DNA of 64,000 nt from Chondrus crispus (Eukaryota; Rhodophyta; Florideophyceae; Gigartinales; Gigartinaceae). Below are positions 11,231-23,979 of this stretch, piece after piece. Position 1 is the first letter of the stretch; each line of letters starts with the position of its first letter. The stretch is taken from positions 1 through 64,000 of the forward strand of contig NW_005178889.1 of NCBI RefSeq assembly GCF_000350225.1, written 5' to 3'. The position numbers and the translations under genes are program-made. The notes under the pieces are model-generated. The model searched no databases. It saw only the letters and a program-made list of their open reading frames with translations, and was not told where the DNA came from.

Positions 11231-13204
11231 ATTGCACCATGTGGTGCATTTCTCTGATACCACGACTATGTACCGTCTTCATGTGCCCAGCGCCGGTTCC
11301 GATTCAACTGGAGATGGGGCCGAGAGTCTAGCATAAGTGAGCCATACTGTCCTTAAATTCGCGGGATATGCTGCCCCCTTGGGCACGGTCATGCGTTCGG
11401 GGCGGTTGCAAGCGACTGCGCTGCATTATTTCGGGGTTAATTTTAAGTCTTGGCGGTATCAGAGCCCGAGAGCGGAGAGAGCAGGGGCGCGGAAGTCCCA
11501 GTCACAAATCCTATATCGACGTGCTTTCTCAAAGGCGATGTCTACCAGCAGTGAGAGCTGCAAGAGCGCTCCTGATGAGAACAAAGAGAACTGCGCTAAG
11601 CATATTAAGTAATAAGGCGAAGTAGCCCTCCAGAGACCTTGAAGTGCCTGCCTGTCGTGCACTGAGGAGGAAGACAGTGAGTTCCCCTCAGACAGAGCAA
11701 CGGGCGTTCGTGGGGCGCGGGGTGTGATTCGGCAGATCACCCGTGGGGTAACTGGCACGGGATCCGGGCCCGTAACGCGGTAGGTAATTAAAGGAAAATT
11801 AAGGAAACAGGGGCGCCCGGTAGGGGCGAAGTGACCAGAGTAGGTCGCGCGCATAGTACTGTACGTAGCTCGGGCGCGCGGGGTAGAGGTAGGTGGGAAC
11901 TGGGAGAGGTAGATAGCTCGCGTAGTATAGCGGTAGGCTAATACTATGCGCGGGGCTACAACTCCCGTTCCAAAAGCTAAGGTTGTAGACCCAAGGGTTC
12001 GTGGTGTTTTACTTAGGGTCGAGCGTGGGCTATATACTAGCCGACGTCGGAGCTATAATTAATTAAACTAAAAAACTAAATTTTAACGGCGGCGGTGGCC
12101 GGAGAAAGCCCTCCTGGTTAGCAGGTATGGCACCCATTGCACGTGGGGATTGACACTTGTACACGGGGGCATAGGGGCCCGGCTACACGTAGCGACTGGT
12201 ACACGTGTGCTCGGGGAAGAGGAGCTACTCTGGACCGGGTTGTGTCCGCGTGGACAGCATGACAACTGTTCGTCTGCCACTACACCTGAGGTGTAGTGGA
12301 AGACGAACAGTTGTCCCGGAAAAGAAAGTGGCATGCCAGTGCACCACACGGCCTTCCCCGGGCCTTGCCTGAGTTACTCAACTTTTCTCCCTCAGTGGAC
12401 TAGGCTTTTGACTCTCGTGACGAAGCGATGTTGGCGCTCTGCCAGTATGCTGGCAGTCTGGCAGTATGTGGCGCAGTACCCGTTTCTAAGGGGCGACCTG
12501 TATGGGAAATATACAACGCATGGTGTCGAATCCGTGTACAAAGCAAATTTATCTGTCCGTCTGGCCGCAATTGGTGGTGCCTTTCTAGGTGCCGTTAACC
12601 TGGACAACTCTCGCCGAGTTCAGGCATGCCGCGCGCAAAGTACGCGTGGAGATGGCGGCGTCTTGGTGGTTCCGCGCGTGAAGCAGCGTCTAGAAACTGT
12701 GCAGGCGAAAGCCTCATCGGGCCGCGTACCGGTGACCCTTCCTTGATACTGAGCGAAAGAAAGCTCGGGTGCTCTCTGAGCATAAAACACTTTTTTCGTG
12801 CACCGCCAATCTACAAAATAAGTCTTACACTTGCAGGAATTGGAAGGGAACACCGTTCCCATGCAGGCATGCTGCCCATGTTTTCCAGCAGGGCGAGAAC
12901 AACATCGAAGAATACTTGGGTTGATATGAGTCGTCCTTCTGGTACGCGCTGTAGTATGATAGCGTCCCTGCGTATGAACCTCCATGCACGAGTTCGGTGT
13001 TTGAGTCAGATGCATCTACTTTTCTGCGTCTTCCGTTGGCTATTTGTCGTAAACGTGGTCGCCCGAGGAATCGTAGGCGCATCAGCAGTCTTAAGTCATC
13101 TTCTGGCTGCGTCACGCCTTGCTCTAGATGTGGCTGAAGGAGACACAACGTGCGCACGTTCCAGAGTGCTGTTGGTGCTGAAGTATGATACAATCAATAA
13201 TGCC
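11231..13204. other. Interior of the inverted repeat; no supportable gene
   Basis: Several open frames up to about 200 codons occur on both strands (for example 12626-13216 plus and 12825-13193 minus), but none shows a recognisable domain and they overlap each other. A possible primer-binding-like string GGTATCAGAGCCC lies at about 11455, resembling the initiator-Met site of LTR elements, without supporting LTRs. GC content is high up to about 12.3 kb. The most striking item is the 55-base hairpin at 12261-12315. Confidence 0.35.
12261..12315. repeat. Near-perfect 55-base hairpin (27-bp arms, 1-base loop)
   Basis: Left arm 12261-12287 (GACAACTGTTCG...) and right arm 12289-12315 are reverse complements with one mismatch in 27 and a single central base. 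An RNA copy would fold into a long hairpin, and as DNA it is a cruciform-prone palindrome. No gene is recognisable beside it. Confidence 0.8.
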
Positions 13205-13714
13205 GTGCTGCCATAGCGTTTATGACAAGAGAACGAGTGTCATATTGTTGAGCAAATTTGAAAAAGTATGCACGAATGAGATTCACTGCGCAGCGCATCG
13301 CTTTTCATCGTTGTCATATTGGGCGTTTGCGCTGAAAGGGGGCCCAATGAAGCCATTATGAGGGGTCTAGGCTTGGTCTACAACCCTGTTTTCGTGTGTT
13401 GACACATCTTTAATAGACTGAACTAGATTTCTTATGCTTTTGGAGACCATATGCGACGTGTTTATCATAATAATTTAAGCTGGGAACGGCCAATAAAGCC
13501 TTAGAATGCATGTGCACACCCGTCGCGGCCCAAGCCTGCTACTCGCGTCCGGCCGGGCAGGTCCGGCCCAAGTTGCTGTAATTGGTGCTGATGTGCTCCT
13601 GACCAGATCAAAACGACCCAAAGGGACAACTCCGGGCTCGACGCCGACCGCAAGGGATTTTATTATACTTTTTCCAATTCTTTCACGCACAATAATGGAT
13701 TTTACCGTTCATGT
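13205..13714 (-). repeat. Right arm of the long imperfect inverted repeat
   Basis: Reverse-complement counterpart of 10526-11230, lacking the 0.2-kb extra block of that arm. The AATAAA-like string is conserved at the equivalent place (about 13660, minus). It abuts the 3' side of the gypsy integrase remnant at 13709, so this arm might be that element's decayed 3' LTR. Confidence 0.55.
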
Positions 13715-16200
13715 AATCGTTAAGTAGATTTTGGAAGTGGGAGCGTTCGTTGATAGTATGCTATTCGTATTCGTGATCGGCAAATCCGATCTATTTGGCA
13801 AAGTACTGAAGTTGCTCTGGTCGTTTGCGGTGTGCAAGGATTTTTCTACCTCGTTTTCTTCGTGCCCGTCTTGAAACTGAACTGGAGTTGGTGGGTCTAT
13901 GGTAAATCCAAAACGTTTTGGCACAAACGGCTTCATAAGGGTCACGTGGAAGGCATTATGAATACGTCGGTCCCGCATTACTTGCGGAAGATTCAATCGC
14001 ATCGTTACTTCGTTAATTTTTCAGATGGTCGATGGGCCTACAATACTTGGGGTGCAGTTTGCGATTTCCAGACCTATCTTCGAGGCAGGGGTTCCTAGTA
14101 GACGCCCATACTTGGTCACCAACGTTGAAGGATTTTGGTTTATCCACTTGCCTGTGTAAGCTGCCATTGTACTGTTAGTTTTCCGTATATGGTCGCCCGC
14201 CGCGGGCACTGACTTCCAGATTTTTTTGGAAGAATGCATCTGCAGCAGAACTTTTGGAACTAAGGGTATCTAGGGGATTTTTCTTGGGTGTATGCCGTAG
14301 TTGAGAAAGAATCGAGTGAACGCAGTTGTGGAACGAAAGGGGGAATTGCACGCCACTTCGAAATCAACAAGGTTTTTGTTCAAGTTCCTTTTGTCGTAAT
14401 TGGCAAACTCCCGTATCATCTCATGCGCTTTCCTGTTTACGATACCGGCTTTCCATCCGTCTGGGAGTGGTAGGCGGACGAGGGGGACGAGCGAGTACCC
14501 GGAAGTTGGAACAGCTCTTTCCAGAAATTGCTCATGAACTTGTGATCCCTGTTGCAAATGATGGACGGGGGGAGACCGTGGTGGCAGTGTAATTGATTCT
14601 TGACCAACAGTGTAGTTCTAGGTGCATCAAGCTCGTCGGCATATGGAATCGGGCTGATCATGTTGAAGAGTCAGACTCTCCACGTCTTCGATAGACTCCA
14701 TCGAAAACGACCATGAGGGCCACAGTTCTGTGAGGTAGACATGGGAAGTGGTGTTACGAAGTCTATTTTTATGTACACCTTCCTGGTCTGTGGTGGTTCA
14801 AGGCGTTGTAAAAGTCCGAAAGTCGTATGGTTATGTGGTTTCGTTCTTTGGCTGGCGTGACATGTTTTGACGTACTCTTGTACGGATTCTCTCATTTTCG
14901 GCCAGCAGTACTTCTCAATCAGGCGCGCTAGAGTTATCTCAAATCCTAGACTGCATGTGTTTGGCGTTTGGTGGTGGTCGAAGAGGAGATCGTGGCTGAA
15001 AGTTCCTTTGGGGACACACAGTTTGGCGTTTCGGTACAGAAGATTTTTCTCACGGTCGAACGGCCCGGATGGTCGAAGGTAGTGCTCTTCAAATTCATGG
15101 CCGTTTTCGTAATCTCGGTCAAGGGTAGGAGCACAGAGGGTTCGATGGAGGTAAAGGAAATGTTTTGTCGCAGGAGTTTACTTGGGGTAGTTTGTACAAT
15201 CGCTATTGTCAATAGGGTCTTATTGTGCTCTTCGGTTTTGGATATGTCTTTCCGTTTTCTGGATAATGCATCTGCAACGATGTTGGACTTTCCGCTGATG
15301 GGTATTATTTGGAATTCAAATTCAACATCAAGCTCGAGGCATCCAACTTGTCATGGCGACAAGTGCCCTTGCGTTTGAAGGTATATGCGTCTGTATTTCT
15401 GATTTTCTAAAATTTCCTATGCAGAGACCATGCAAGCCCATGCTCACAATTGGAGCGGTTATCATAAGTTTACCATGGGGATTTGCTTAGGCCTGGTCCT
15501 ATGCAATACCAAACATGTCCCATGGAACCGTCCATGCAGCAGTCTATGTCTGCATGGGGCAATGGTGGCCAAACCAATTCAGATATGTTCAATGCGAGCT
15601 CATGCAGGCATTGGTGTGCATGGGTGTTCATGGACTACGCATGGCGGATTCAATCCAAGTTTTAGTTTTGGCCCGAAAGTGCGATACAATCCGTTTTATC
15701 GATATCTGATCTGATGCTGCGCCGCAACCCTCAGTGCAGTCAGTAGCTACGACCGCTATCCCAGCACCCTTGCCCTACATGGAGGACTCTTCGGTCCCCC
15801 GTTGACAGTTCTTCAGAAGTCCCGTAGAAGAGTCATGTTGAGTAATTTCTGAGGACTACAGTAGTAAATGGTAATTTTGTTTAAACCCAGGCGCGTTTTG
15901 AGAGTGTTTGGAGTTCGTGCGGGATGAACCAACCCAAAATTTCTGTTTTGTAGTGAAAACGGGGTAGTCTACAGTACGAAGGAAGTCTCAGCTTGCGCAC
16001 CGTTTCGAGAAGACTTGGTTGACACCCCTTTTGCAGCCCCATTGTCCGCAGACCTGTAAAATCGATCGTTGGGTCTTGAGCTGCTCCGCTCACTGCCAAG
16101 TCCGTTTTCTTGATCCGTGTACTGCCCGAAGAATGTCTTAACGTTCGAATCTTCATGAGATTTGCCAGCGGGACACTGCCAAAAATTTAAATTGTGCAAA
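13709..16200 (-). mobile_element. Old Ty3/gypsy remnant (RNase H tail and integrase)
   Basis: On the minus strand, an RNase H end (ISGKSN, then an ADALSRK-like string) lies near 15.3 kb. It is followed by the integrase zinc-binding region (ARLIEKYCWP, CHASQRTKPH, about 14.9 kb), core (GLPPSIICNRDHKFMSNFW and SSAYHSQTDGKP, about 14.6-14.5 kb) and C-terminal region (IHNAFHVTLMKPF, about 13.94 kb). The segment 15.88-16.2 kb may be the RT/RNase H linker of the same element. It is heavily broken with many breaks and belongs to a different gypsy lineage from the elements at 16.3-43.5 kb. It might be a leftover of element C, which is cut off at 26853, but that is a guess. Confidence 0.65.
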
Positions 16201-16338
16201 TCTACAAATTATGTATTAATCTAGACATTATTTAAAATTCAACAAATTATTTATTTATTATTAGTATTCATGCAGAATTGAACTCGCGACCAAAAGAAAA
16301 GGGTAACAGGGGAGTGGTACCGAAGCACACCACCCACA

Positions 16339-19300
16339 CATTGCGTATGCCGAGAATTCGACAGACGTTCTGAAAGAACCGGGCCGTGAATTGTGTTCCA
16401 TTGTCGGACAGCAGCTTGACCGGCGGTCCGTACACGAATACCCAATGGTGAGCGAAGGCTTGTGCGATGTGCGCAGCTGATATCTTCTTCAACGGTACGG
16501 TTCGTACCAGTTTCGAGTATCGATCGCTGATCACGAGAATATACCGATTTCCTCGTTTAGTTGTAATTAGCTCGCCGAGGATGTCAATGGCGACATACTC
16601 CAGCGGAGCTTTGGGCGTGAACAGCTTCATTTCCTTCGTGTTTCTTCTTAACTTCACCCTTTCCCGCGCGCATGCGGCGCAATTCTTCGCGACTGCGTAG
16701 CGGTCTAGGGCCATCGTAGGCCAATAAAAATATCTTCTCAATGTCTTGTAAAGTTTCCTGCCTCCCGGGTGGCCTGCCAATTTTTCGTAGTGGCTCAACC
16801 CTAGGACGCGGTCCCTTAACGATTGTGGTATCACCACTTGTACAAACTCCGCCGCGGTACGGCATAGAGTTCCTTCGAGTTCCTCGGTCTCCATGCTGAA
16901 CGTTCTCACTTTTCCGGCGTCCATTTCTTCCTTGATGCGGTTGCAGAAGGGGTCTACGGCTTGCTCGCGAATGAGCTCCTCCGGAGTGACAGCTTGGAAT
17001 TGATCGAGGCGATCAGGGGCGGCCCCCCCCTCAAGAGCGAGGATGTCGTCTAGCGCGACAGAATTGTCCTCGTCCTCCACTGTACCCTCGGCTGGTTCGG
17101 CCATAAAGCATGGGATTTCGTCGTCGATTTCGTCGACGGTTTCTCCAGCGGTCCGTAGTCTTGACAGGGCATCAGCTTGCCTGTTAGCCTTGCCCTTCTT
17201 GTACTTGATTTCGAAATCAAATTCCGAGAGGCGGAGCCTCCATTGGATTAATCTCCCGCTGGGGTCGGTTACGTTCATCAACCACCTCAATGAGGCATGG
17301 TCGGTATGCACAACGAAGTGCTCGCCATATAAATATGGTCTTAGAGTCTTTACGGCCCAAATTACCGCGAGACATTCTTTTTCTGATACAGAATAGTTTC
17401 TCTCGGCTGCGGCTAACGTTCTTGAAAACAACCCGATGGGTTTACGTTGCGCATCCGGATGCGTTTGAAATAATGCACGATTTGATAGTCGCTTGCATCA
17501 GTGTCTACCGAGTAGGGTAGGTCCTTCTTCGGCAGCGCCAACACCGGCGGTGCCAAGATGGCATCCTTGAGCTTATGGAAAGCTTTTTCGCACGGTTCGT
17601 CGAATCCTTCCAACTGGACCGGTTGTCCCTTCTTCAATAGTTGATTGAGCGGATGCGCGATTTTCGCGTAATGTGGGACAAACCTGCGGTAGACATTGCA
17701 GAGTCCCAAGAAGCTTCTGAGCTGGGTCTGCGTTTGAGGGTACCTCACTTGTTCCAGTGCGGCGGTTCGCGCGGCGTCAACTTCCAATGTACCTGGCCGA
17801 ACGACGTGGCCCAGGTACTTGATCTTTTCGACGAAAAATTTGCACTTGCGAAGCTTGAGCTTCACACCTGCCTTTTCCAATACAGACAGTATTTCGTCAA
17901 CGTGGACGACGTGCTCCTCCCAGGATTTGCTGAAGATGATGATATCATCTAGATATACCAGACAGCATTTCCAGCGGAACGGAGAGAGCAGGATATCCAT
18001 AGCTCTCTGAAACGTCGCTGGCGCATTGGTAAGCCCGAAGGGCATTCTTGAAAAACGGTAGAGACCTGAGTGACACGAAAAAGCTGTCTTGTCGCGGTCC
18101 GCTTCCGGAATAGGCATTTGCCAATACCCTGAAATCGCGTCCAACGCGGAAAAGACCTTGGTGTCTCCCAACGAGTCCAGACACTCATCCATGCGCGGCA
18201 AAGGGTACGTGTCCTTCACCGTTACCGCGTTTAACCTGCGATAGTCGACAGAAAAGCGCATCGATCCGTCCGGCTTGGGCACTAATAAAACGGGCGACGC
18301 CCATTCTGACTGCGCCGGATCGATGACTCCTGCTTCTAACATCTTCTGTACTTCTGCGTCCTCGACCTCCCGAGCCTTTGGACCGGCTCGGTAGGGAGCT
18401 TGTGCGATTGGCCTTGTATCCGCGGCCAGTTCAATCCGGTGGACCGTGGTGTTGATCTCACCAAGGGTCCCATCCCACATGCGGAAATATTTTATTAGCA
18501 TCCGACGGAATCTTTCGCGCAGCCGGTCCGGCACGTGGCTCAGGTCGAGCTCCTCCACGTCCGGTGGGGGAGGCTCAATCCGCCGCTCCGGCTTCGTAGT
18601 TGCCGTCGCGGAGAGCCCTTCCTCCCGTTCTCCTTGCTGGTCCTCGCGATCTTGTTCCGACGGTTCGCATCTTCTCTCGCCAGTAGGCGGCGGGGTAGAA
18701 TTAGTGAATTTTTCCTCATCCCTTCCTTGAATTCCAAGTACCTCACCAATGGTGGTATTGCTCTTGAGTACGGCCCTCGGGTGCGGTAGTAGTTCCGCCA
18801 CCACTTGGCCTTTTTGAACCCTGATAGGGTAATTCCTAAAATTCGCAACAAGCAATCTAAAAGGTTTGTCAGGATCAACTTGGACTACACCGTTGGTGCT
18901 TACCAGTCCGTGCTTGTCGTGTAGGGGTGCGTAGGGTTGAACGACGACCAACCCAGTCCTCTTCGAGGTGCATTCGACCATGCGTTGCGTCCCTGGCCCA
19001 ATGGTCGTGGCTCTTGCCACCTTCACCCTGGGGGAAATTCGCTCCCCTTTTGCATCGGTCTCGCCCTCTCCGGGAACCAAACGCTTCTTCGATCTTCTCG
19101 CCGAGAATCGCCGTACGATCGGAACCTCCGAGAAGTCCGCCAACTCAACTGTCCTCTTTCGTGGGTAGATAGCCTCCACGAACCTATCCCGATAATCCGC
19201 TCCTAGAATTAGGGGGACTGCGAGTTTTTCACAAACTATAAATTCGACTGAAGCCACGAAACGTCCAAGTCTCACAGGCATTTTGAGTGTACCTAGAGTT

Positions 19301-19842
19301 CGGAGTGGCCTGTTGTTCGCATCGCCGATGTCTTGGGTCGGTCTGAAGGACACAAGAGTTTCCATTCCTGCGGGAAGCCCGGATCTCCGGATGAGATTAG
19401 GTCCCGCGCCGGTGTCCAACACGGACAGTACACGGCTCATCAATCCGACAGTCGGTCCAATGTCCGCGAAGACTTTGTAGTTTTTCCTCGCAAGGAACAA
19501 AATCTTCTCGGGAAATTCCCCGCGCTTGACCCTGTACCAGGGGCGTCGGACTTGCTCCAGCGGATCGTCCTTGCCTCTTCGCAGAATCTTCTTGACCCCA
19601 ATGGGTCCTTTCGGGTTATCGATGATTCCAACTGTCTCCTCATCATCGACTGCCTCCTTCGCTAAAAGCGGGGAACGGAACTGGGTCCCGGACACGGTTC
19701 GCCGGACACATGTCTCTCCTTTCGACTTTTTTTTTGAGATTCCCCCCCTTAGTTTTCCTGTCGCTGCGGATTCTTCTCCAATCCGACGACGGCCCCGCGG
19801 CCGGCCTTCCTGATGTCCGGTTCGAACCTTCGTCAGAGGCAC
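16339..19842 (-). other. Pol region of element A (protease, RT, RNase H, integrase part)
   Basis: In order on the minus strand come an aspartic protease (VLDTGAGPNL, about 19.42 kb) and reverse transcriptase (VDYRRLNAVTVKDTYPLPRM, SALDAISGYWQMP, the LVYLDDIIIFSK active-site box at about 17.96 kb, LGHVVRPG). RNase H follows (YSVDTDASDYQI, about 17.5 kb, then LSEFDFEIKYKKGKANRQAD). Integrase comes last, with its HH-CC zinc finger (HPGGRKLYKTLRRYF, CAACARERV, about 16.8-16.65 kb) and core up to SDNGTQFTARFF (about 16.4 kb). The order RT-RNase H-integrase is that of Ty3/gypsy. The region is broken in a few places. Confidence 0.85.
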
Positions 19843-21846
19843 TCGGTGTGCTCGCCGCCTGTGATTCGAACCACTGTTTTACCTTCAGGTAACTTGTCGA
19901 CGGAATTCCCAACCTCTCCATCGCGGAGAGCATCTCGTAGTTCTTCAGAACTCGGTGCATCTCTCGGAACGAGAGCAAACACGTAGGCGCTCCGTGGCCC
20001 TTCTCGTAGCAATGGTAGCATACGAGGCCATGCTTCTTCTGAGGGTACGGCGACCTTGGCGGTCCTCGGGCCGTCGGCCGGCCCGTCCAGCCCGGTCTTC
20101 TGAAGGCCGTACCCTTGTCTTCCATCGGAATTCTTTGCGCGGGCGTGTGTTCGCGCCCTCGAAACGCCAATACGGGTTCCGCGGCCTCAATATACGAGCT
20201 CGTCGTATACGTGGGCGTCCGTAGCGTGGACATCCCACTAGCCCCGTGATCCTCGTCTCCATACCCCTCGGAGGGGTCATAAAAATCGCCCTCGGCAACC
20301 AGCGCTCCTGCGTATCCATTTTCTTCCTGATCAACAGTACTAGGTCCTCTGGAAGCAGAAAGTGAATCGGCCAAGTGGACCGCGCCGCGGGTTTTTCGCG
20401 TGGGGTGCGAAGGCTTCTGCCTCCCCCCCGTCCTTAACGTCGCTGGCGCTTGGATGGTGACTCTCCTAGTCTTCCTTTCCTTGGCGCGGCTCGCCGAGCC
20501 ATGCGCCTTCGCGTAATTAACTAGTCTCAAAAACGAAACGTCCCGATTGTCTTGTCGGTATTGAGATACCATCGGCTTGATACTCGAATCGAGTCCTTCA
20601 ATAACATCGTCATCTGTTCTTCCATCGAATATACGTTTCCACATCGATTGCTCGCGTCCGTCAGACGGATATAAAATTCCATCTCGTCTTCAGACGGTAG
20701 CTGCTGTACTTCCCGTAAAGCGAGTACGGCCTGGCGGATTGCTTCATCGGTGGCGAAGCTTCGCAATAGCCACTGTACGGCCTCCGTCCAGACGGATATT
20801 TTCCCATGGTGGGACCCCGCCGTTTGTGACACCGAAGTGTACTGCCTCAAGGCGATTTCGCTGAGGAACTCCGGTAGCAAGCGGATCGCTTGGCCTTCGT
20901 TCATCTCCTGGGTGTCGAATTCCTGGACCATCTTAGCTAAAAAATCTAGAACCAATACGCCATCGTCTCCTGTGAACGTATTGTCTCTCTTCACCTTCGG
21001 TGGTATGTCTCTTGTGATCTTTCGCACGGCGGTCCGCCGCTTGCCCGACAAACGTGTCTGCGGGATCCGCAGGCGGTAGGTCCTGTACGAAAGCAACTTC
21101 TTGAAGAGGTGGTTGGTCGGATTTAATTCCTCCAACTCCTCCCATCGCGGTCCGCGCCGCGTCGCGATGTCTTCTGGCTCCGCTTCTTGATCTCTCCGCG
21201 AGGCGGACGAAGTGACTCCGCCTCGTTTGGAGCTCTTCTTATTCGACGAAATTCCATTTCCGTCTGTCGATCTTCGGTCGGAATTTCTTGAATGGTTCGA
21301 CGAGCCGTCGTCACCATTTTCTGCTGAAACATTCGACTCCGAATTTGAGACGCAATTTTCGCGGTCGTCACTACAGTGACTTTTCTTCTTCTTTCGGCCC
21401 TTGGCCGACTTGGGGCTCTTCCACTTGGAATCCCGGGTCCGGACTGACTTGTCCTTCTTCGTTGGACTCTCGATTTCTTCTCCCTCGGAGAGCGATCCCG
21501 CGTCCAAACTTTGTTCGGCCCGGCCCGCAGCTTGCTCAAGGTCCTTGAGTCGCCGCGAAGCGCGGTAGAACCGGTCGTCGATGCTGTCCTTTGTCTTGGC
21601 CAGCGTTTCCAGGGCCTGGTTCGCGTCTCGCCGCGCTTCTTTCGCGGCGAGCTTTAGCGAATCCAGCACTTCCGGATCTCGGCCCGGGGACGCATCGGTA
21701 CCTAAATTCTCAACGAGAACCACACGGGCTGTCAGCTCTTCAAGCGCAGCGTGGAACTCGGATTTTAGCAACTCCTGTTGCTTCTGAAAAATGCCCAGAA
21801 GTTCGTCGAGCTTGTTCTTCATCTCCTGACGAATCTCCTCGCTCAA
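19643..21846 (-). other. Gag region of element A
   Basis: The N-terminal part is a charged coiled-coil-like stretch followed by a Lys/Ser-rich acidic-basic linker. A conserved middle (NTFTGDDGVLVLDFLAKMVQ, then EEQMTMLL) resembles the retrotransposon gag domain. The C-terminal part carries one CCHC zinc knuckle at about 20.0 kb. The same layout is found in element B at 40.06-42.15 kb. It lies directly downstream of the 5' LTR and primer-binding site. Confidence 0.75.
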
Positions 21847-22102
21847 TTTTTCGAACTTCTCTTCCAGGCCGTTTTTCTCAACGGCCGTCCCCGAAGGGGA
21901 CGCTTCTGCGACTGGATCAGTAGCCGAATTTCCTTGGCTACGTGTACGAGGTCCTCGCAGAATCCTCGACTCTTGAGCTGATCCAGCCCTTCTGACCGCA
22001 GGACCGACGTTCTTGAGTTGGCTTGATGAGATGGTCCGCTCTTAATAAACGAGACCGATCGAACTAATTTACCTATTTCCGACTTCTGTGCGTAGTTTCC
22101 AG

Positions 22103-22121
22103 ATTCTAGGTCGGGAGACCA
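22103..22121 (-). other. Primer-binding site of element A
   Basis: On the minus strand the sequence TGGTCTCCCGACCTAGAAT begins 4 bases inside the 5' LTR. It is identical in element B (42436-42454). It starts with TGG, as sites complementary to tRNA CCA ends do. The tRNA was not identified. Confidence 0.6.
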
Positions 22122-22125
22122 CTTA

Positions 22126-23253
22126 TGTAGTGCAATGTGCCTGTCAGGCCGGAACCGGGGTCCAACGGTCCAGCGACAACACAACCAACAAACAACAACC
22201 AACAAGCGTTGCCGACGGCACAGCCCTACGGAGTGTCCGATTCTCCCTTTCCCTTTAAGTGGGTTTGCGGCCCACAGTAGCTCAAGTCCCTGACAGGGGG
22301 GGGCAAAAGGAAGAGGCCCGCCCCGGGACGGATGGTGGTAGAGTCTTGTACAGGCAGTTGCTCGGCGAGTTCGGGGCGGTAATTAGGAAGCCGGGCCCGA
22401 TGGGTCGTAAATCCAATGCTCGCGAAGCGCCTGTTACACCTTATACCCTTGATAAGGTCTTCGACGGGGGCGTCGCAACGCAGCCCGTCGGGAATTAGCA
22501 AACACGTAGCAGCGCTACACCTCCGTACTGCCCAATGGCAAAGTAACGACACCGGAACGGTCGCAACCTGTATCCGATGGAACCAACACTGTCCTGTATA
22601 CACAACAGGACCTTCGAGGGAAACGTCGTTGCAACAGCCTCCGTCGGTGAACGTAAACAAGTAGCAGCGCTGCACCCACGTGTAGCCCGATGGCCAAGAC
22701 ACCTAAACCGGTCCGGTCGCAACCAAAGCCGATGGCACCAACAACAAACAAAAGAACCAACACAAGAGCCCGATAACTCCAGTCGTCACAGTGCGGATCG
22801 CAATCAGGCACGGTGGAACCAACACAAGATAAGGGAATAGAAATAGAGATAGAAATAGAAAAGGACAGGTGAAACAAAGGAAAAGGAAAAGGGAACCCCC
22901 GAGCGCAAAGGATAACGTAATCTGTGGTAAAAGGGAGCGTCTTGGGAAAGACGGACTTCGACCAAGGCGATATTCAACTCCGGCAACTCGGGTTACCTTT
23001 ACTGACTTGGTGGTCAGAGGGCTAAGGTATATATCGCCCCGCCGGAGCCACTACAGTAGCTCGCGGCGCTAGATCCTAGATCTAATCTAATGTCAGCAAA
23101 ATTAATACCAACTAATTAACTAAATAAAATAAAATAAAAAGAAATTAAAACTGTGCAATTATTCACACGTGTGTCCCCCAACCCGGACTACTTTTCATAT
23201 CCAAATATTTTCCTTTCTTTTCACCCCCCTTTTCAGGTGCGTATTGCACTACA
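22126..23253 (-). repeat. 5' LTR of element A
   Basis: Bounded by TGTAGTGCAA at 22126 and TTGCACTACA ending at 23253, giving 10-bp inverted ends, with TG...CA termini. It is 1128 bp long. A TATA-like GATATATACC lies near 23033 on the minus strand. It is clearly related to the LTRs at 28380, 42459 and 25953 but diverged from each of them. Confidence 0.85.
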
Positions 23254-23979
23254 CACTCGCCACGCGATGTCGACGCACAAGGTGGAAAGGAACATTTAAA
23301 ATATTCTTACAAGGTTCCCGTGCCATGCGCGGGAAAGGAGGAACGAAGGCCACGCTTTAGAGTGAAGGGATTACACAGTACTCCCCCCCCCGACGCGCAA
23401 AACTTAAAGAAAATCAGGGAACTCGAGGACGGTTTGACGCCGTCATTTTGAGATGGGGAAGTTGCCGGACGCGTTGGAAAACAGGAGGGCATCGTAGTAG
23501 GTCTAGGCTGAGGTCGGTCACGGCCCCGACAGTCGAACAAGACATCTACGCATCTGCCCCACAGTGCTCGCTGAGCGCGCCCAAGGAATGGAATACCCAG
23601 GGTATTGTCAATGCCACACCGCTCGAAATGGGTTGTAGGTGAAGTAGGGCTCTCGTTGTCATACTACCTGCAGATAGTTGTTGACCTGATTGGAAAGGAG
23701 GGAAAGCCGCGCCAGGGCTGCGGTAAAGAGGAGGAAATTGGGAAAAAGAGGAGGAGATTGACAGAAGATGATATGCGAACGCAAGGGTGGGGTGCATACA
23801 ATAAGAGGAGAAAGTCTACGGACCAAGGTGTGACCGGAGACGGATGGAGGCAAATTGCAAAGAAAATGAAAATGAAAAAAAAGAGAGGAGGAAGCTGAGG
23901 AGGAGAGAACGCATATTTACTCTCACAAGGGGGTAGTGATGCGAAAATGGGTCCTGAGGGATCGGCCGTGAACAGCAGA

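Larger units (their letters stand above)
16339..23253 (-). mobile_element. Ty3/gypsy chromovirus-type element A, 3' end missing
   Basis: A minus-strand element with a 5' LTR (22126-23253), a primer-binding site (22103-22121), gag (about 21.85-19.7 kb, CCHC knuckle CYHCYEKGHGAPTC) and pol (about 19.8 to 16.34 kb). It is the same family as element B (28380-43511). Nucleotide similarity to B starts sharply at about 16339, inside the integrase core, so the end of integrase, the chromodomain, the antisense gene and the 3' LTR are absent. It has a few breaks besides that truncation. Its LTR adjoins element D, into which it probably inserted. Confidence 0.85.

Noticed and set aside
11450-11465. GGTATCAGAGCCC, like an initiator-Met primer-binding site
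   Set aside because: No LTR ending just before it and no gag after it, so it may be chance.
12626-13216. 196-codon plus-strand frame
   Set aside because: Overlaps equally long minus-strand frames and the right arm of the inverted repeat. No domain or family pattern.
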